A stretch of 20,035 nucleotides of DNA from DAIDHZ01 sp965370365 (GTDB lineage Bacteria > Chlamydiota > Chlamydiia > Chlamydiales > SM23-39): positions 1-20,035 of the forward strand of contig CBDUSP010000027.1 in the NCBI GenBank assembly GCA_965370365.1, given 5' to 3'. The notes under the pieces are model-generated. The model was not told the origin of the DNA. It saw only the letters and a program-made list of their open reading frames with translations, and ran no database searches. Numbering within the stretch: position 1 is the first letter of the stretch; every line of letters starts with the position of its first letter. This document shows positions 1-7,783 of this stretch, one piece after another. The position numbers and the translations under genes were made by a program.

Positions 1-2
1 TT

Positions 3-431
3 GAAAACTACTCCAAACGGATTGTGAAGACTCCTAAACTGTACTTCATAGATACGGGCCTCCTCTGTCATCTTCTTTCTATTCGGACAGTCGATCATCT
101 TAAAACACATCCACTCGTCGGTGAAATTTTTGAAACGTTTGTCATTAGCGAGTGTTTTAAGAGGTTTACAAACTTAGGCGTCGCCTCTCCCCCTCTTTAC
201 TTCTGGAGAGATCAGTCTCAAAATGAAATCGACTTGTTGATTTATGACGGAAAAACAGGTTTTCCAATTGAGATTAAGTTTTCCAAAAGCTTCCATTCAG
301 ATTTCAAAAAAACAATTCGACAGTGGATGGAACTAAAACAAAATCCTTCAGAAAAAGGAGCGGTTATCTATTGCGGAGAAACTGTAAATCCAAATGGACC
401 CATTCCCGCTCTTCCTTGGTATTATTTATGA
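3..431 (+). CDS. DUF4143-type AAA ATPase, C-terminal part (5' end outside window)
   Basis: This is the C-terminal domain of a predicted ATPase of the AAA/DUF4143 class. These proteins pair an N-terminal P-loop ATPase with a C-terminal restriction-endonuclease-like fold; their cellular role is poorly defined. The motif SPKLYF.DTGL that opens the DUF4143 domain is visible here as TPKLYFIDTGLLCHLL, followed by GEIFETFVISE and a YFWRDQSQNEIDLLI segment. The latter resembles the family's E-(V/I)-D nuclease-like core, with a lysine in PIEIKFSKS. The frame is open to the left edge and reads NYSKRIVK just before an internal GTG at 24, which is the usual run-up to this domain, so the gene is cut by the window and that GTG is not the start. 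It ends 18 bp from the stop of the convergent metallopeptidase gene. The family call is fairly sure; the function is not. Confidence 0.8.
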   Translation, partial: ENYSKRIVKTPKLYFIDTGLLCHLLSIRTVDHLKTHPLVGEIFETFVISECFKRFTNLGVASPPLYFWRDQSQNEIDLLIYDGKTGFPIEIKFSKSFHSDFKKTIRQWMELKQNPSEKGAVIYCGETVNPNGPIPALPWYYL

Positions 432-449
432 GAGTCTGAATCTCGACCT

Positions 450-1160
450 TCATGTAGAACTTACGCAAAGAATAGGAAGATCTAAAGAGATATTTTCTCT
501 CAGCTGAAGCTCCTTTTGAACAGCCGCGATTCTTGAACTTTCAAGTGGATGTCCTTTTAGAACATAATAGGCAAACTCAGAAAGGTACAACGCAAGTTTA
601 TCTCCGATGGATAAAGCCTCGTCCCACTGTTGTAACCGCATTGCATGCTTCTTCTCAAAGCCGGAAATCCCCCCTTTAAGGACTTCAACAGATGCGTGAG
701 AAATCGCAAAGCTATCTGCACGTCTCTCTTGAATCGCTGAAAGAATCGGCTGAACAATCAAAGAGATCCCAATTGCTGCTGAAAGTGGATGAACAGGAAA
801 CAAAATCGACGCTGCAACAGCACAGACTAGACGCATGACGACTGTTGCATGCGTATCCCAGTTTCTCATATGCCCACACTCGTGAAGAAGAATAAAACGT
901 TGTATCGGCTTACTTAGCGCACAAAAAACCGAATTCACTACTACAATATGACGCAGCGGGAGTGCGATCGTCGCACCCACACCTATCTCCTCATCGGAAT
1001 CATCCTCCTTTAGAATTGCAAACGGAACCGGAAAACCCTCTCTTTCTCCAAAGGAAAGGTCTACCTCACCTGCTCGTATTTTGCTCTCAGCGAAGAGATA
1101 AGTTACAACAGATCCAGCCACAGCCCATCCAACCGTTAATGGATCTAAAGAGGAAAGCAT
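450..1160 (-). CDS. M48-like membrane zinc metallopeptidase
   Basis: This 236-residue protein is probably a membrane-associated zinc peptidase of the M48 (Ste24/HtpX-like) type. The zinc-binding motif HECGH lies at residues 93-97. The second part of the signature, E-x3-D, lies at residues 145-149 (ERRAD), as in M48 enzymes, where the Glu is the third zinc ligand. One hydrophobic segment precedes the motif (about 8-24) and another lies between the two halves (about 104-140), which would hold the enzyme in the inner membrane. The ATG at 1160 has GGTGA about five bases upstream, which supports this start. A TATACAAT-like -10 element lies about 50 bases further upstream. HtpX itself is nearer 280-300 residues, so this is a short or divergent member. 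The substrate cannot be deduced. It is codirectional with the ATPase gene, 149 bp away. Confidence 0.75.
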   Translation of the reverse strand: MLSSLDPLTVGWAVAGSVVTYLFAESKIRAGEVDLSFGEREGFPVPFAILKEDDSDEEIGVGATIALPLRHIVVVNSVFCALSKPIQRFILLHECGHMRNWDTHATVVMRLVCAVAASILFPVHPLSAAIGISLIVQPILSAIQERRADSFAISHASVEVLKGGISGFEKKHAMRLQQWDEALSIGDKLALYLSEFAYYVLKGHPLESSRIAAVQKELQLRENISLDLPILCVSST

Positions 1161-1274
1161 AATTTCACCAGAGTTAAAATCTTAGAGTGGGAGATTGTAT
1201 AGAAAGAACGACTTTTCTTCCATGAAAAACAAGACCCATAACACGTTCACTACTAAAGACTTATCTTTAAACTC

Positions 1275-1305
1275 GACAAATCTACGATTCAATCGTAAAT
1301 TTGTC
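1275..1305 (-). terminator. Hairpin just after the P-type ATPase stop codon
   Basis: An inverted repeat pairs GACAAAT with ATTTGTC (7 bp) and, after a 2x2 internal mismatch, ACGAT with ATCGT (5 bp) around a TCA loop. It begins four bases after the ATPase stop on the minus strand. There is no long T-run after it, only GTTTAAAG, so it may be a weak terminator, an mRNA-stabilising 3' hairpin, or an operator for the downstream metallopeptidase gene. The rest of the 149-bp gap shows no gene. Confidence 0.4.
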
Positions 1306-1309
1306 AGGA

Positions 1310-3295
1310 TTAAATCTTAATCTTCCTAAGCCTCAGAGCATTAACAATCACAGACACGGAGCTAAAGGCCATGGCTCCACTTGCAATGATGGGGCTGAGC
1401 AAAAGCCCAAATGCGGGGTAAAAGACTCCGGCTGCAATTGGGATCGCCAAAGCATTATAGAGGAAGGCAAAGAGAAGGTTTTGCTTAATGTTGCGAACAG
1501 TTTGCCGACTTAAGGTGATTGCTCTTGCAATACCACGTAAATCCCCTTGCATAAGAGTTACTCCTGCGCTCTCCATTGCAACATCCGTTCCCGTTCCCAT
1601 GGCAATACCAACATTTGCAAGAGCGAGCGCCGGCGCGTCATTCACCCCGTCCCCTGCCATTGCAACGATGTGACCTTCGCTCTGAAGCCGCTTTATAATT
1701 TCACCCTTATTCTCAGGGAGAACTTCTGCCTCAACCTCATCGATTCCAAGGGATTTTGCAACTGCAGCGGCTGTGCTTTTATTATCGCCTGTTACCATGA
1801 GAATCCGAACGCCTGCCTTGTGGAGCATCTCGATAGCTTCGGGCGTTGTCTCTTTAACTACGTCTGCGACAGAGAGGATCCCAAGCGCCTTATTCTCCAC
1901 CGCAAGATAAAAAACGGTCTCAGCTTTTTCTCTGAGCTCCCCCGCCTGTTTCTCGAACCCAGAGACATCGATCCCAAGCTCTTGGAAAAAGGCCTGATTC
2001 CCAATAATTGTCTCTTTCCCCTGGACCTTGCCCTTGACTCCCTTCCCCTTAATTGCTTGAAAATCTTCCAGCGGTAGAAGATCCTTTACTTTTTCAACAA
2101 TCGGTTTTGCAAGTGGGTGTTCGCTTGCGACTTCTAAGCTCGCTGCGATTTGTAATACTTCATCGCTTGTAGAGTAGGTAAGCAGTGGCTTTCCTTCGGT
2201 GAGCGTTCCTGTTTTATCAACAACGACAGTATCGACTTTTGCGGCAGTCTCTAGACTTGCTGCGTCTTTAATTAAAAGCCCTTCGAGAGCGCCTCTGCCA
2301 ACACCCACCATGATCGATACGGGCGTTGCAAGCCCAAGCGCGCAGGGACAAGCGATGATAAGAACCGCAACCGCATTTACAAGTGCGTGGGTAGAGTCAA
2401 AAAACATCCAGATCCCAAACGTGATGATAGCAATTGCTAAAACGGCTGGAACAAAGTAAGAAGAGACAAGATCTGCGATTTTTTGGATGGGCGCTTTAGA
2501 ACTTTGCGCTTTGCTCACCATCTGGACAATCTGGGAGAGGACCGTCTCCCCTCCAACTTTCTGCGCTTCCATCAAAAAGCTTCCATCGCCGTTGATTGTC
2601 GATCCTGTGACTTGATCTCCTTGTGTTTTGGAAACAGGCAATGCTTCTCCTGTAAGCATTGATTCGTTAATTGCGCTTGATCCATCTATTATCACGCCGT
2701 CTGTAGGAACCTTGTCTCCGGGTCTTACGCGAAGCTTATCCCCTTTTTTCACCTCTTCAAGAGAAATGTCTTTTTCTGTTCCATCATCCATTACAATGCG
2801 CGCATTGCTTGGTGTTAACTCAAGCAGTTTCCTGATTGCTCCGCCTGTTTTCACACGCGCTTTGAGCTCTAAAACCTGTCCCAACGTGACAAGCACTGTG
2901 ATCATGGCAGCTGCTTCAAAATAAAGATCTGTTCGACTTGGGAAAAAAAGAACCAAGCTCAAGCTATAGATATACGCGGTCATTACCCCGAGTGAAATCA
3001 AGGTAAACATGTTTAGAGAGCGCCATCCCCTTTTAAGAAAAAAGGAACCTACAAAAAAGACGACAACAGTTGCTAGGATTGCCTGAATCCACCCGCCATA
3101 AGGGATCATCGCAAGCACGAGAATCGGAGTGGTTAAAATGAGTCCGATGAAAAGCCGGAGGCGCATTTGCTTAAACTCAAGCTCTGCTTCATTGCCTCCA
3201 AGAGATTCAAGTGCCATGCCACAGATTGGACACGTTCCCGGTTCCTTTTTTCTGATCTCGGGATGCATGGGGCAGGTGTATTCTTCAGCTTCCAT
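1310..3295 (-). CDS. copA: Copper-type heavy-metal-translocating P1B ATPase
   Basis: This is an inner-membrane ATPase that pumps metal, most likely Cu(I), out of the cytoplasm. With the start at 3295 it is 661 residues. In order: an N-terminal metal-binding motif YTCPMHPEI...CPICGM (about 5-27), several membrane helices, the actuator motif TGE (215-217), the transport-site CPC (316-318) in IIACPCALG, the phosphorylated Asp of DKTGTLT (360), the P1B-specific HP in SEHPLAK (393-394), the ATP-binding hinge GDGVND (548-553), and a final helix with MAFSSVSV, close to the copper-type M..SS signature. It lacks a classical HMA domain. The frame stays open far upstream inside ackA. I chose ATG 3295 because GGAG stands nine bases before it and the metal-binding motif follows at once. 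ATG 3310 is the alternative. Either start overlaps the ackA 3' end, implying coupled translation. The symbol reflects family, not proven orthology. Confidence 0.9.
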   Translation of the reverse strand: MEAEEYTCPMHPEIRKKEPGTCPICGMALESLGGNEAELEFKQMRLRLFIGLILTTPILVLAMIPYGGWIQAILATVVVFFVGSFFLKRGWRSLNMFTLISLGVMTAYIYSLSLVLFFPSRTDLYFEAAAMITVLVTLGQVLELKARVKTGGAIRKLLELTPSNARIVMDDGTEKDISLEEVKKGDKLRVRPGDKVPTDGVIIDGSSAINESMLTGEALPVSKTQGDQVTGSTINGDGSFLMEAQKVGGETVLSQIVQMVSKAQSSKAPIQKIADLVSSYFVPAVLAIAIITFGIWMFFDSTHALVNAVAVLIIACPCALGLATPVSIMVGVGRGALEGLLIKDAASLETAAKVDTVVVDKTGTLTEGKPLLTYSTSDEVLQIAASLEVASEHPLAKPIVEKVKDLLPLEDFQAIKGKGVKGKVQGKETIIGNQAFFQELGIDVSGFEKQAGELREKAETVFYLAVENKALGILSVADVVKETTPEAIEMLHKAGVRILMVTGDNKSTAAAVAKSLGIDEVEAEVLPENKGEIIKRLQSEGHIVAMAGDGVNDAPALALANVGIAMGTGTDVAMESAGVTLMQGDLRGIARAITLSRQTVRNIKQNLLFAFLYNALAIPIAAGVFYPAFGLLLSPIIASGAMAFSSVSVIVNALRLRKIKI

Positions 3296-4274
3296 TTTGG
3301 ATGACTCCATAGCATTCGCGTGCGATTTCAAACTCTTCTTGTGTATGAACTGTAAGTACCTTAGGGGATAAAAAAGAAAGACGAGAAACAACTTCTTCTC
3401 GAATTTCTTCCGAGTTTTCCCCGATGCCTCCAGTGAATACGAGAACATCAAGTCCTCCCAAAGCTGCAACCATCGATCCAATACAACTACAGAGGCGATG
3501 AATATACACATCAAGTGTAAGACGTGCTCTTGCAGAGTCTGACTTCAAAATATCGCGCATATCACTCGAGATCCCAGAGACACCAAGCAAGCCCGATTTT
3601 TCATAGAGCTCCTTTGATAGTTCTTCAGGTGTTTTTGATTTCAGTAAGTGAAGCAAAATCCCAGGATCGACGCTTCCTGACCTGGTATCCATCATCAAAC
3701 CATCAAGCGGGGTAAAACCCATCGTAGTATCGATGCTTTTCCCATCTTTCAGAGCGCATAAAGAGGCGCCAGATCCCAAATGACAAATCACTACTTTCCC
3801 ATGCCCTACGACTCTTGTGCAGTACTGAAAACTAATTCCATGAAATCCATACTTTCGAATTCCCTGGGCCACCCACTCGTAAGGCCCTGGATAGGTGTAG
3901 GCCTCGGGAGGCAGCGTATGATGAAATGCGGTATCGAAGACAGCAACTTGAGGAACTCCGGGAAAAAGCTTTTCTAGCATTTCAATCCCTTCTAAATCTG
4001 CCAAATTGTGAAGAGGAGCTAAGCTTCCGAGTTTTTTGATTTCCTCTTTTACATCAGAATCAATCAGAACACTTTTTGTATATTTTTCGCCGCCATGAAC
4101 AATTCGATGTCCAATGCAGTCGATCTTTTCTTTCGGGAACATCTCTTTTGTAAGTTCCTTATCCTCAATCTTGTCTTCCCAAATGGGCTCTACAAATTGA
4201 TCAGGAAAAGAATCAAGTTCATAGAGACTACATTTGATGCTGCTTGAACCTCGATTGAGGCTTAAAATCTTCAT
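3285..4274 (-). CDS. ackA: Acetate kinase, short form
   Basis: Acetate kinase transfers phosphate from acetyl phosphate to ADP, giving acetate and ATP, in the cytoplasm. Family signatures are present from end to end: LNRGSSSIK near the N-terminus (6-14), HRIVHGG (56-62) with the substrate-binding Arg, FDTAFHHT (113-120) with the catalytic Asp, KYGFHG (141-146), the nucleotide-site CHLGSGAS, and MDTRSGSVDPG with the catalytic Arg at about 198. GGIGENS and the typical closing E.E..IARE complete it. At 329 residues it is about 70 shorter than the usual 400, yet all these motifs remain, so it looks like a compact functional enzyme with shortened loops rather than a fragment. No clear Shine-Dalgarno precedes the ATG. 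It diverges from xfp, whose product acetyl phosphate is its substrate, and its last codons overlap the start of the P-type ATPase gene. Confidence 0.92.
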   Translation of the reverse strand: MKILSLNRGSSSIKCSLYELDSFPDQFVEPIWEDKIEDKELTKEMFPKEKIDCIGHRIVHGGEKYTKSVLIDSDVKEEIKKLGSLAPLHNLADLEGIEMLEKLFPGVPQVAVFDTAFHHTLPPEAYTYPGPYEWVAQGIRKYGFHGISFQYCTRVVGHGKVVICHLGSGASLCALKDGKSIDTTMGFTPLDGLMMDTRSGSVDPGILLHLLKSKTPEELSKELYEKSGLLGVSGISSDMRDILKSDSARARLTLDVYIHRLCSCIGSMVAALGGLDVLVFTGGIGENSEEIREEVVSRLSFLSPKVLTVHTQEEFEIARECYGVIQNGS

Positions 4275-4326
4275 GATTTACAGATATCAGAAAATAATTT
4301 AACTTCCGATAAAAAAGGGGTTTTTA
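4275..4326. promoter_or_regulatory. Compact divergent ackA/xfp intergenic region
   Basis: Only 52 AT-rich bases separate the divergent ackA and xfp start codons. On the plus strand an AAGGGG ribosome binding site at about 4315-4320 stands six bases before the xfp ATG. I cannot place two convincing -35/-10 pairs. Any promoters here must overlap or extend into the coding regions, so the two genes could share control. Confidence 0.45.
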
Positions 4327-6681
4327 ATGATTGCTGACGATCTTCTTCAAAAAATGGACGCTTACTGGCGAGCGGCAAACTATCTCTCTGTCGGACAGAT
4401 TTACCTCTACAATAATCCCCTCCTCAAGAAAAAGCTCACGCCTGATGATATAAAGCCTCGCCTTTTAGGCCATTTTGGAACAACTCCCGGACTCAACTTC
4501 ATCTATGTTCACCTCAATCGGCTTATTAAAGAGCATGATCTCAACATGATCTACGTTACAGGTCCAGGTCACGGAGGGCCGGGGCTTGTTGCAAATACGT
4601 ATTTAGAGGGAACCTACTCTGAGTTTTATCCAAACATCTCTCAAGATGAAGCTGGCATAGAAAAACTCTTTACGCAGTTTTCTTTCCCTGGAGGGATCCC
4701 CTCTCACGTGGCGCCCGAAACTCCAGGATCGATTAGTGAAGGCGGCGAGCTTGGATACTCTCTTGCGCACGCCTATGGAGCCGCCTTTGACAACCCTGAT
4801 TTGATTGTCACCTGTGTTGTTGGAGATGGTGAGGCAGAAACAGGGCCCCTATCAACGAGCTGGCATTCAAACAAATTTCTAAATCCTGTGCACGATGGCG
4901 CGGTCCTCCCTATTTTGCATTTAAACGGATACAAGATTGCAGAGCCAACCGTGCTTGCTCGCATCCCGAAAAAAGAGCTTAAAAATCTTTTCTTAGGCTA
5001 TGGCTATGAGCCACACTTTGTTGAGGGAAAAGACCCGAAAAAGATGCACGCGCTGATGGCAAAAACGCTCGATGAGGTTTATTCCAAAATCCGAAAAATT
5101 CAAGAAGATGCGCGCATCAATGGATTCAAAACGCGCCCCGTATGGCCCATGATCATCATGCGTACACCAAAAGGGTGGACAGGACCTAAAAAAGTTGATG
5201 GAATACAAATTGAAGGGACCTTTCGCGCGCACCAAGTTCCCGTCACTGAGTGCAAGACAAATCCAGGACACTTGAAAATTCTCGAAAAGTGGATGAAAAG
5301 CTATCACGCGGAGGAGCTCTTCGATGAGACAGGCAAACTCATTAAGGAACTTTCCGAGCTTGCTCCCGTAAAAGAGCGCCGTATGGGAGCCAATCCCCAC
5401 GCAAATGGGGGGCTTCTTCGAGAGGAGCTCCAATTCCCCGATTTCAAAGACTATGCGCTTAAAGTCGGCGAGCCCGGATCTGTTCGCGGTGAAGCGACGC
5501 GTACGATGGGAAATTTTGTCCGCGATGTGATGAAACTCAATTGGGATGCGCGCAATTTCCGCGTCTTTGGACCCGATGAGACAGCATCAAACCGCTTAAC
5601 TGCTCTTTTTGATATTACCGATCGGACATCAACTGCCGAAGTGCTAAAAACAGACGATCATGTCTCTCCCGATGGTAGAGTCATGGAGGTCTTGAGCGAG
5701 CACCTGTGTCAAGGATGGCTTGAAGGATACCTCCTAACTGGAAGACATGGCCTGTTTTCCTGCTACGAGGCGTTTATCCATATCATCGATTCCATGTTCA
5801 ATCAGCATGCAAAATGGCTTAAAGTGTGCCAAGATATTCCCTGGAGAAAGCCAATTTCTTCTCTCACCTACCTGCTTACCTCTCACGTATGGCGCCAGGA
5901 TCATAACGGCTTTAGTCACCAAGATCCCGGGTTTATCGACCATGTGTGCAATAAAAAAGCGAGCATCGTACGCGTCTATCTTCCCCCAGATGCAAATACG
6001 CTTCTCTCTGTTGCAGATCATTGCCTCAGAAGCCAAAACTACGTCAATGTGATCGTTGCAGGGAAACAGCCGGAGTTCCAGTGGCTTGATATTGATGCAG
6101 CCACCAAACACTGCGAAGAAGGGATGGGAATTTGGGAATGGGCAAGCACTCATGGAGGAAAAGATCCTGACCTCATTATGGCCTGCGCAGGGGATGTTCC
6201 AACAGTTGAAACGCTTGCAGCCGTCACCATCTTAAGAGAGGCATTTCCCGACTTAAAAATCCGCGTTGTAAATATTGTGGATCTCATGTGTTTACAAACA
6301 CAAGATGAGCACCCTCACGGCTTTCATGATGAAAAATTCGATGCAATTTTTACTAAAGACAAGCCGATCGTCTTTGCCTTCCACGGCTATCCTACGATCA
6401 TTCATAGACTTACGTACAGACGCAAAAACCAAGATCTCCATGTACATGGATATAAAGAAGAAGGGACAACGACAACCCCCTTTGATATGTGCGTACTCAA
6501 TGGACTTGATCGCTTTCATTTGGCAGAAAACGCGCTTCGAAGACTTCCAAATCTCGGACCAAAGGCCGAGCAAGTTAGACAGTCTCTTCAGGATAAGCTC
6601 AAGGAGCATACACAATATGTTCGAAAGCATGGTCAAGACATGCCAGAGGTCCGTGATTGGAAATGGAGCCCAGCAAAGTAA
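4327..6681 (+). CDS. xfp: Xylulose-5-phosphate/fructose-6-phosphate phosphoketolase
   Basis: This thiamine-diphosphate enzyme cleaves xylulose 5-phosphate (and in many members fructose 6-phosphate) with inorganic phosphate into acetyl phosphate and glyceraldehyde 3-phosphate (or erythrose 4-phosphate). At 784 residues it is near the family's usual 790-820. The phosphoketolase signatures are clear: GPGHGGPG followed by EGTYSEFYP, the SEGGELGYSLAHAYGA block, and the TPP/Mg motif GDGEAETGP (166-174) leading to WHSNKFLNP. Later come SNRLTALFD, the TGRHGLFSCYEAF region that contacts cofactor in the partner subunit, and a long conserved C-terminal domain. A good ribosome binding site (AAGGGG, six-base spacing) supports the ATG. 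Together with the divergent acetate kinase it forms a route that yields ATP from sugar phosphates without lower glycolysis. The next gene starts 88 bp downstream; I see no strong terminator between them. Confidence 0.96.
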   Translation: MIADDLLQKMDAYWRAANYLSVGQIYLYNNPLLKKKLTPDDIKPRLLGHFGTTPGLNFIYVHLNRLIKEHDLNMIYVTGPGHGGPGLVANTYLEGTYSEFYPNISQDEAGIEKLFTQFSFPGGIPSHVAPETPGSISEGGELGYSLAHAYGAAFDNPDLIVTCVVGDGEAETGPLSTSWHSNKFLNPVHDGAVLPILHLNGYKIAEPTVLARIPKKELKNLFLGYGYEPHFVEGKDPKKMHALMAKTLDEVYSKIRKIQEDARINGFKTRPVWPMIIMRTPKGWTGPKKVDGIQIEGTFRAHQVPVTECKTNPGHLKILEKWMKSYHAEELFDETGKLIKELSELAPVKERRMGANPHANGGLLREELQFPDFKDYALKVGEPGSVRGEATRTMGNFVRDVMKLNWDARNFRVFGPDETASNRLTALFDITDRTSTAEVLKTDDHVSPDGRVMEVLSEHLCQGWLEGYLLTGRHGLFSCYEAFIHIIDSMFNQHAKWLKVCQDIPWRKPISSLTYLLTSHVWRQDHNGFSHQDPGFIDHVCNKKASIVRVYLPPDANTLLSVADHCLRSQNYVNVIVAGKQPEFQWLDIDAATKHCEEGMGIWEWASTHGGKDPDLIMACAGDVPTVETLAAVTILREAFPDLKIRVVNIVDLMCLQTQDEHPHGFHDEKFDAIFTKDKPIVFAFHGYPTIIHRLTYRRKNQDLHVHGYKEEGTTTTPFDMCVLNGLDRFHLAENALRRLPNLGPKAEQVRQSLQDKLKEHTQYVRKHGQDMPEVRDWKWSPAK

Positions 6682-6747
6682 CTGTTGCGTTCCACGCGGG
6701 GACCATTTTGTCGTTGTAAAAAAAACAGTTTGAGACTATTCTCTCGC

Positions 6748-6762
6748 CCAGTTTAAAACTGG
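6748..6762. promoter_or_regulatory. 15-bp palindrome overlapping a ribosome binding site
   Basis: CCAGTTT and AAACTGG form a perfect 7-bp inverted repeat around a single A. The last GG of the palindrome is also the first half of the GGAG Shine-Dalgarno of the gene starting at 6770. A repressor bound here, or an mRNA hairpin that hides the ribosome binding site, could control that gene. A chance palindrome is possible. Confidence 0.35.
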
Positions 6763-6769
6763 AGCGATT

Positions 6770-7474
6770 GTGAAACACCTCTTCCTAAAATTACTGATTC
6801 CATCTTTTTTCGTTGTAGCAGCAGAAACAAGTGCTAACGAAATACATCAAGACGTACCTCCTGTAACTTTGCCTGCTAAGGAAAACACGCCTTTCATTGA
6901 ATACCACAATCGAATTGCCGCATTTAACATGCTTGCTACTTACTTCCTATATTATGAAAGGATCAAACCCAATGCGATTTACGTAGGTATTGAGGAATTA
7001 TCAACTGAACCTTTTCTTAATCACTCTGCATCCTCAATTTCTCTTCATAACTTCAGTATGGGATATAACTTCTTCTGGAATGGACGAGATCATTTTACTC
7101 CTATCGCGGGAATCGGGTATTTTAGGGCAAGATCAAAGTCATGTTATTATAATACGCTCTTCAGGAGCGTACATCATGAAGAGTTCTCCCTTCTTTATGG
7201 AACCCTTGGGATTCTCTATGACCATGAGTTCAATACCATCTTTAATCTTGGTCTTAATTTGAAAGTGGATGTAGGAGGTCAATTAGGTCATAGAAAAAAG
7301 CATGACATCGGAACTCCATGTGTAGGAATTGACGTGAGCATCCCTATTACTTTTCGTTTTGGATATAGAAGACATTGGGATATCCGAATCGAGCCGTTTG
7401 ACATTTTTTGGTTTGGGAAAAAACACTCTCATAATTACCTCAGTACCAAAGGCTCTGTTGGCTATCGATTCTAA
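6770..7474 (+). CDS. Exported beta-barrel-like protein, possibly outer membrane
   Basis: I do not recognise the family of this 234-residue protein. It starts with a typical signal peptide (MKHLFLKLLIPSFFVVAAE, with likely cleavage after the SA near residue 22). The mature part is rich in alternating hydrophobic/aromatic and glycine residues, as in small outer-membrane beta barrels: YNFFWNG, TPIAGIGYFRA and FRFGYRRHWDIRIEP are examples. It ends in SVGYRF, a terminal Phe preceded by alternating residues, the usual signal for insertion by the BAM complex. The start is GTG at 6770, preceded by GGAG with five-base spacing. It follows xfp by 88 bp on the same strand, but a palindrome overlaps its ribosome binding site, so it may be controlled separately. 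Membrane location is an inference from these general features. Confidence 0.65.
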   Translation: MKHLFLKLLIPSFFVVAAETSANEIHQDVPPVTLPAKENTPFIEYHNRIAAFNMLATYFLYYERIKPNAIYVGIEELSTEPFLNHSASSISLHNFSMGYNFFWNGRDHFTPIAGIGYFRARSKSCYYNTLFRSVHHEEFSLLYGTLGILYDHEFNTIFNLGLNLKVDVGGQLGHRKKHDIGTPCVGIDVSIPITFRFGYRRHWDIRIEPFDIFWFGKKHSHNYLSTKGSVGYRF

Positions 7475-7557
7475 CTTCTTCGAGAAACCAGACCAGGGAA
7501 TCTCTAGCGAGGTAAATCGTCGCGTCTCAAAACAGCCTCAGCTCTAAAAGACTTTCT

Positions 7558-7579
7558 AAAAAAGGGGGCCTTGCCCCCT
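7558..7579 (-). terminator. Rho-independent terminator
   Basis: Read on the minus strand, a 7-bp GC-rich stem (AGGGGGC with GCCCCCT, three-base loop) is followed by a run of at least five T. This is a textbook intrinsic terminator. It follows the stop codon of the beta-lactamase-like remnant directly, so it was probably that gene's own terminator and now ends transcripts of the acylase gene upstream. Confidence 0.85.
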
Positions 7580-7783
7580 CTACAAACCTAATAGAGCAAG
7601 CGAAAACGCATCTGGCCACTCTTCTGTAGAGTTCGAGAGAACGACAATTCCTTTCTGAGTTTTTGTATTAAATCCTAAAAAAGATCTAAACCCACCGGTG
7701 CCTCCGTTATGCCAAATAATCTCAGCATCGTTAACTCGCCGAAAAGCACGAAAAGAGCGGGCGAATGAATTGATCAGTGTTTC
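7580..7783 (-). pseudogene. C-terminal remnant of a serine beta-lactamase-like hydrolase
   Basis: The minus strand carries 67 open codons ending in TAG at 7580-7582. They translate to the C-terminal part of a class C beta-lactamase / serine hydrolase (PF00144-like). The motif IIWHNGGTGGFRSFLGFN contains the family's third active-site element (H-N-G, equivalent to the KTG box), followed by GIVVLSNSTEEWPD, the typical last strand and helix. The rest of the gene, including the SxxK and YxN motifs, is missing, so it cannot be active. The fragment starts immediately after the TAG stop of the acylase-type gene and is in the same frame, so a readthrough would add it to that protein. The simplest reading is a deletion that joined two hydrolase genes. 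It explains most of the 309-bp gap between 7475 and 7783. Confidence 0.75.

Noticed and set aside
3296..3514. N-terminal extension of the P-type ATPase to an ATG at 3514
   Set aside because: The added residues are the antisense-independent out-of-frame reading of the ackA 3' end, and the family starts right at the YTCPMHPEI motif.
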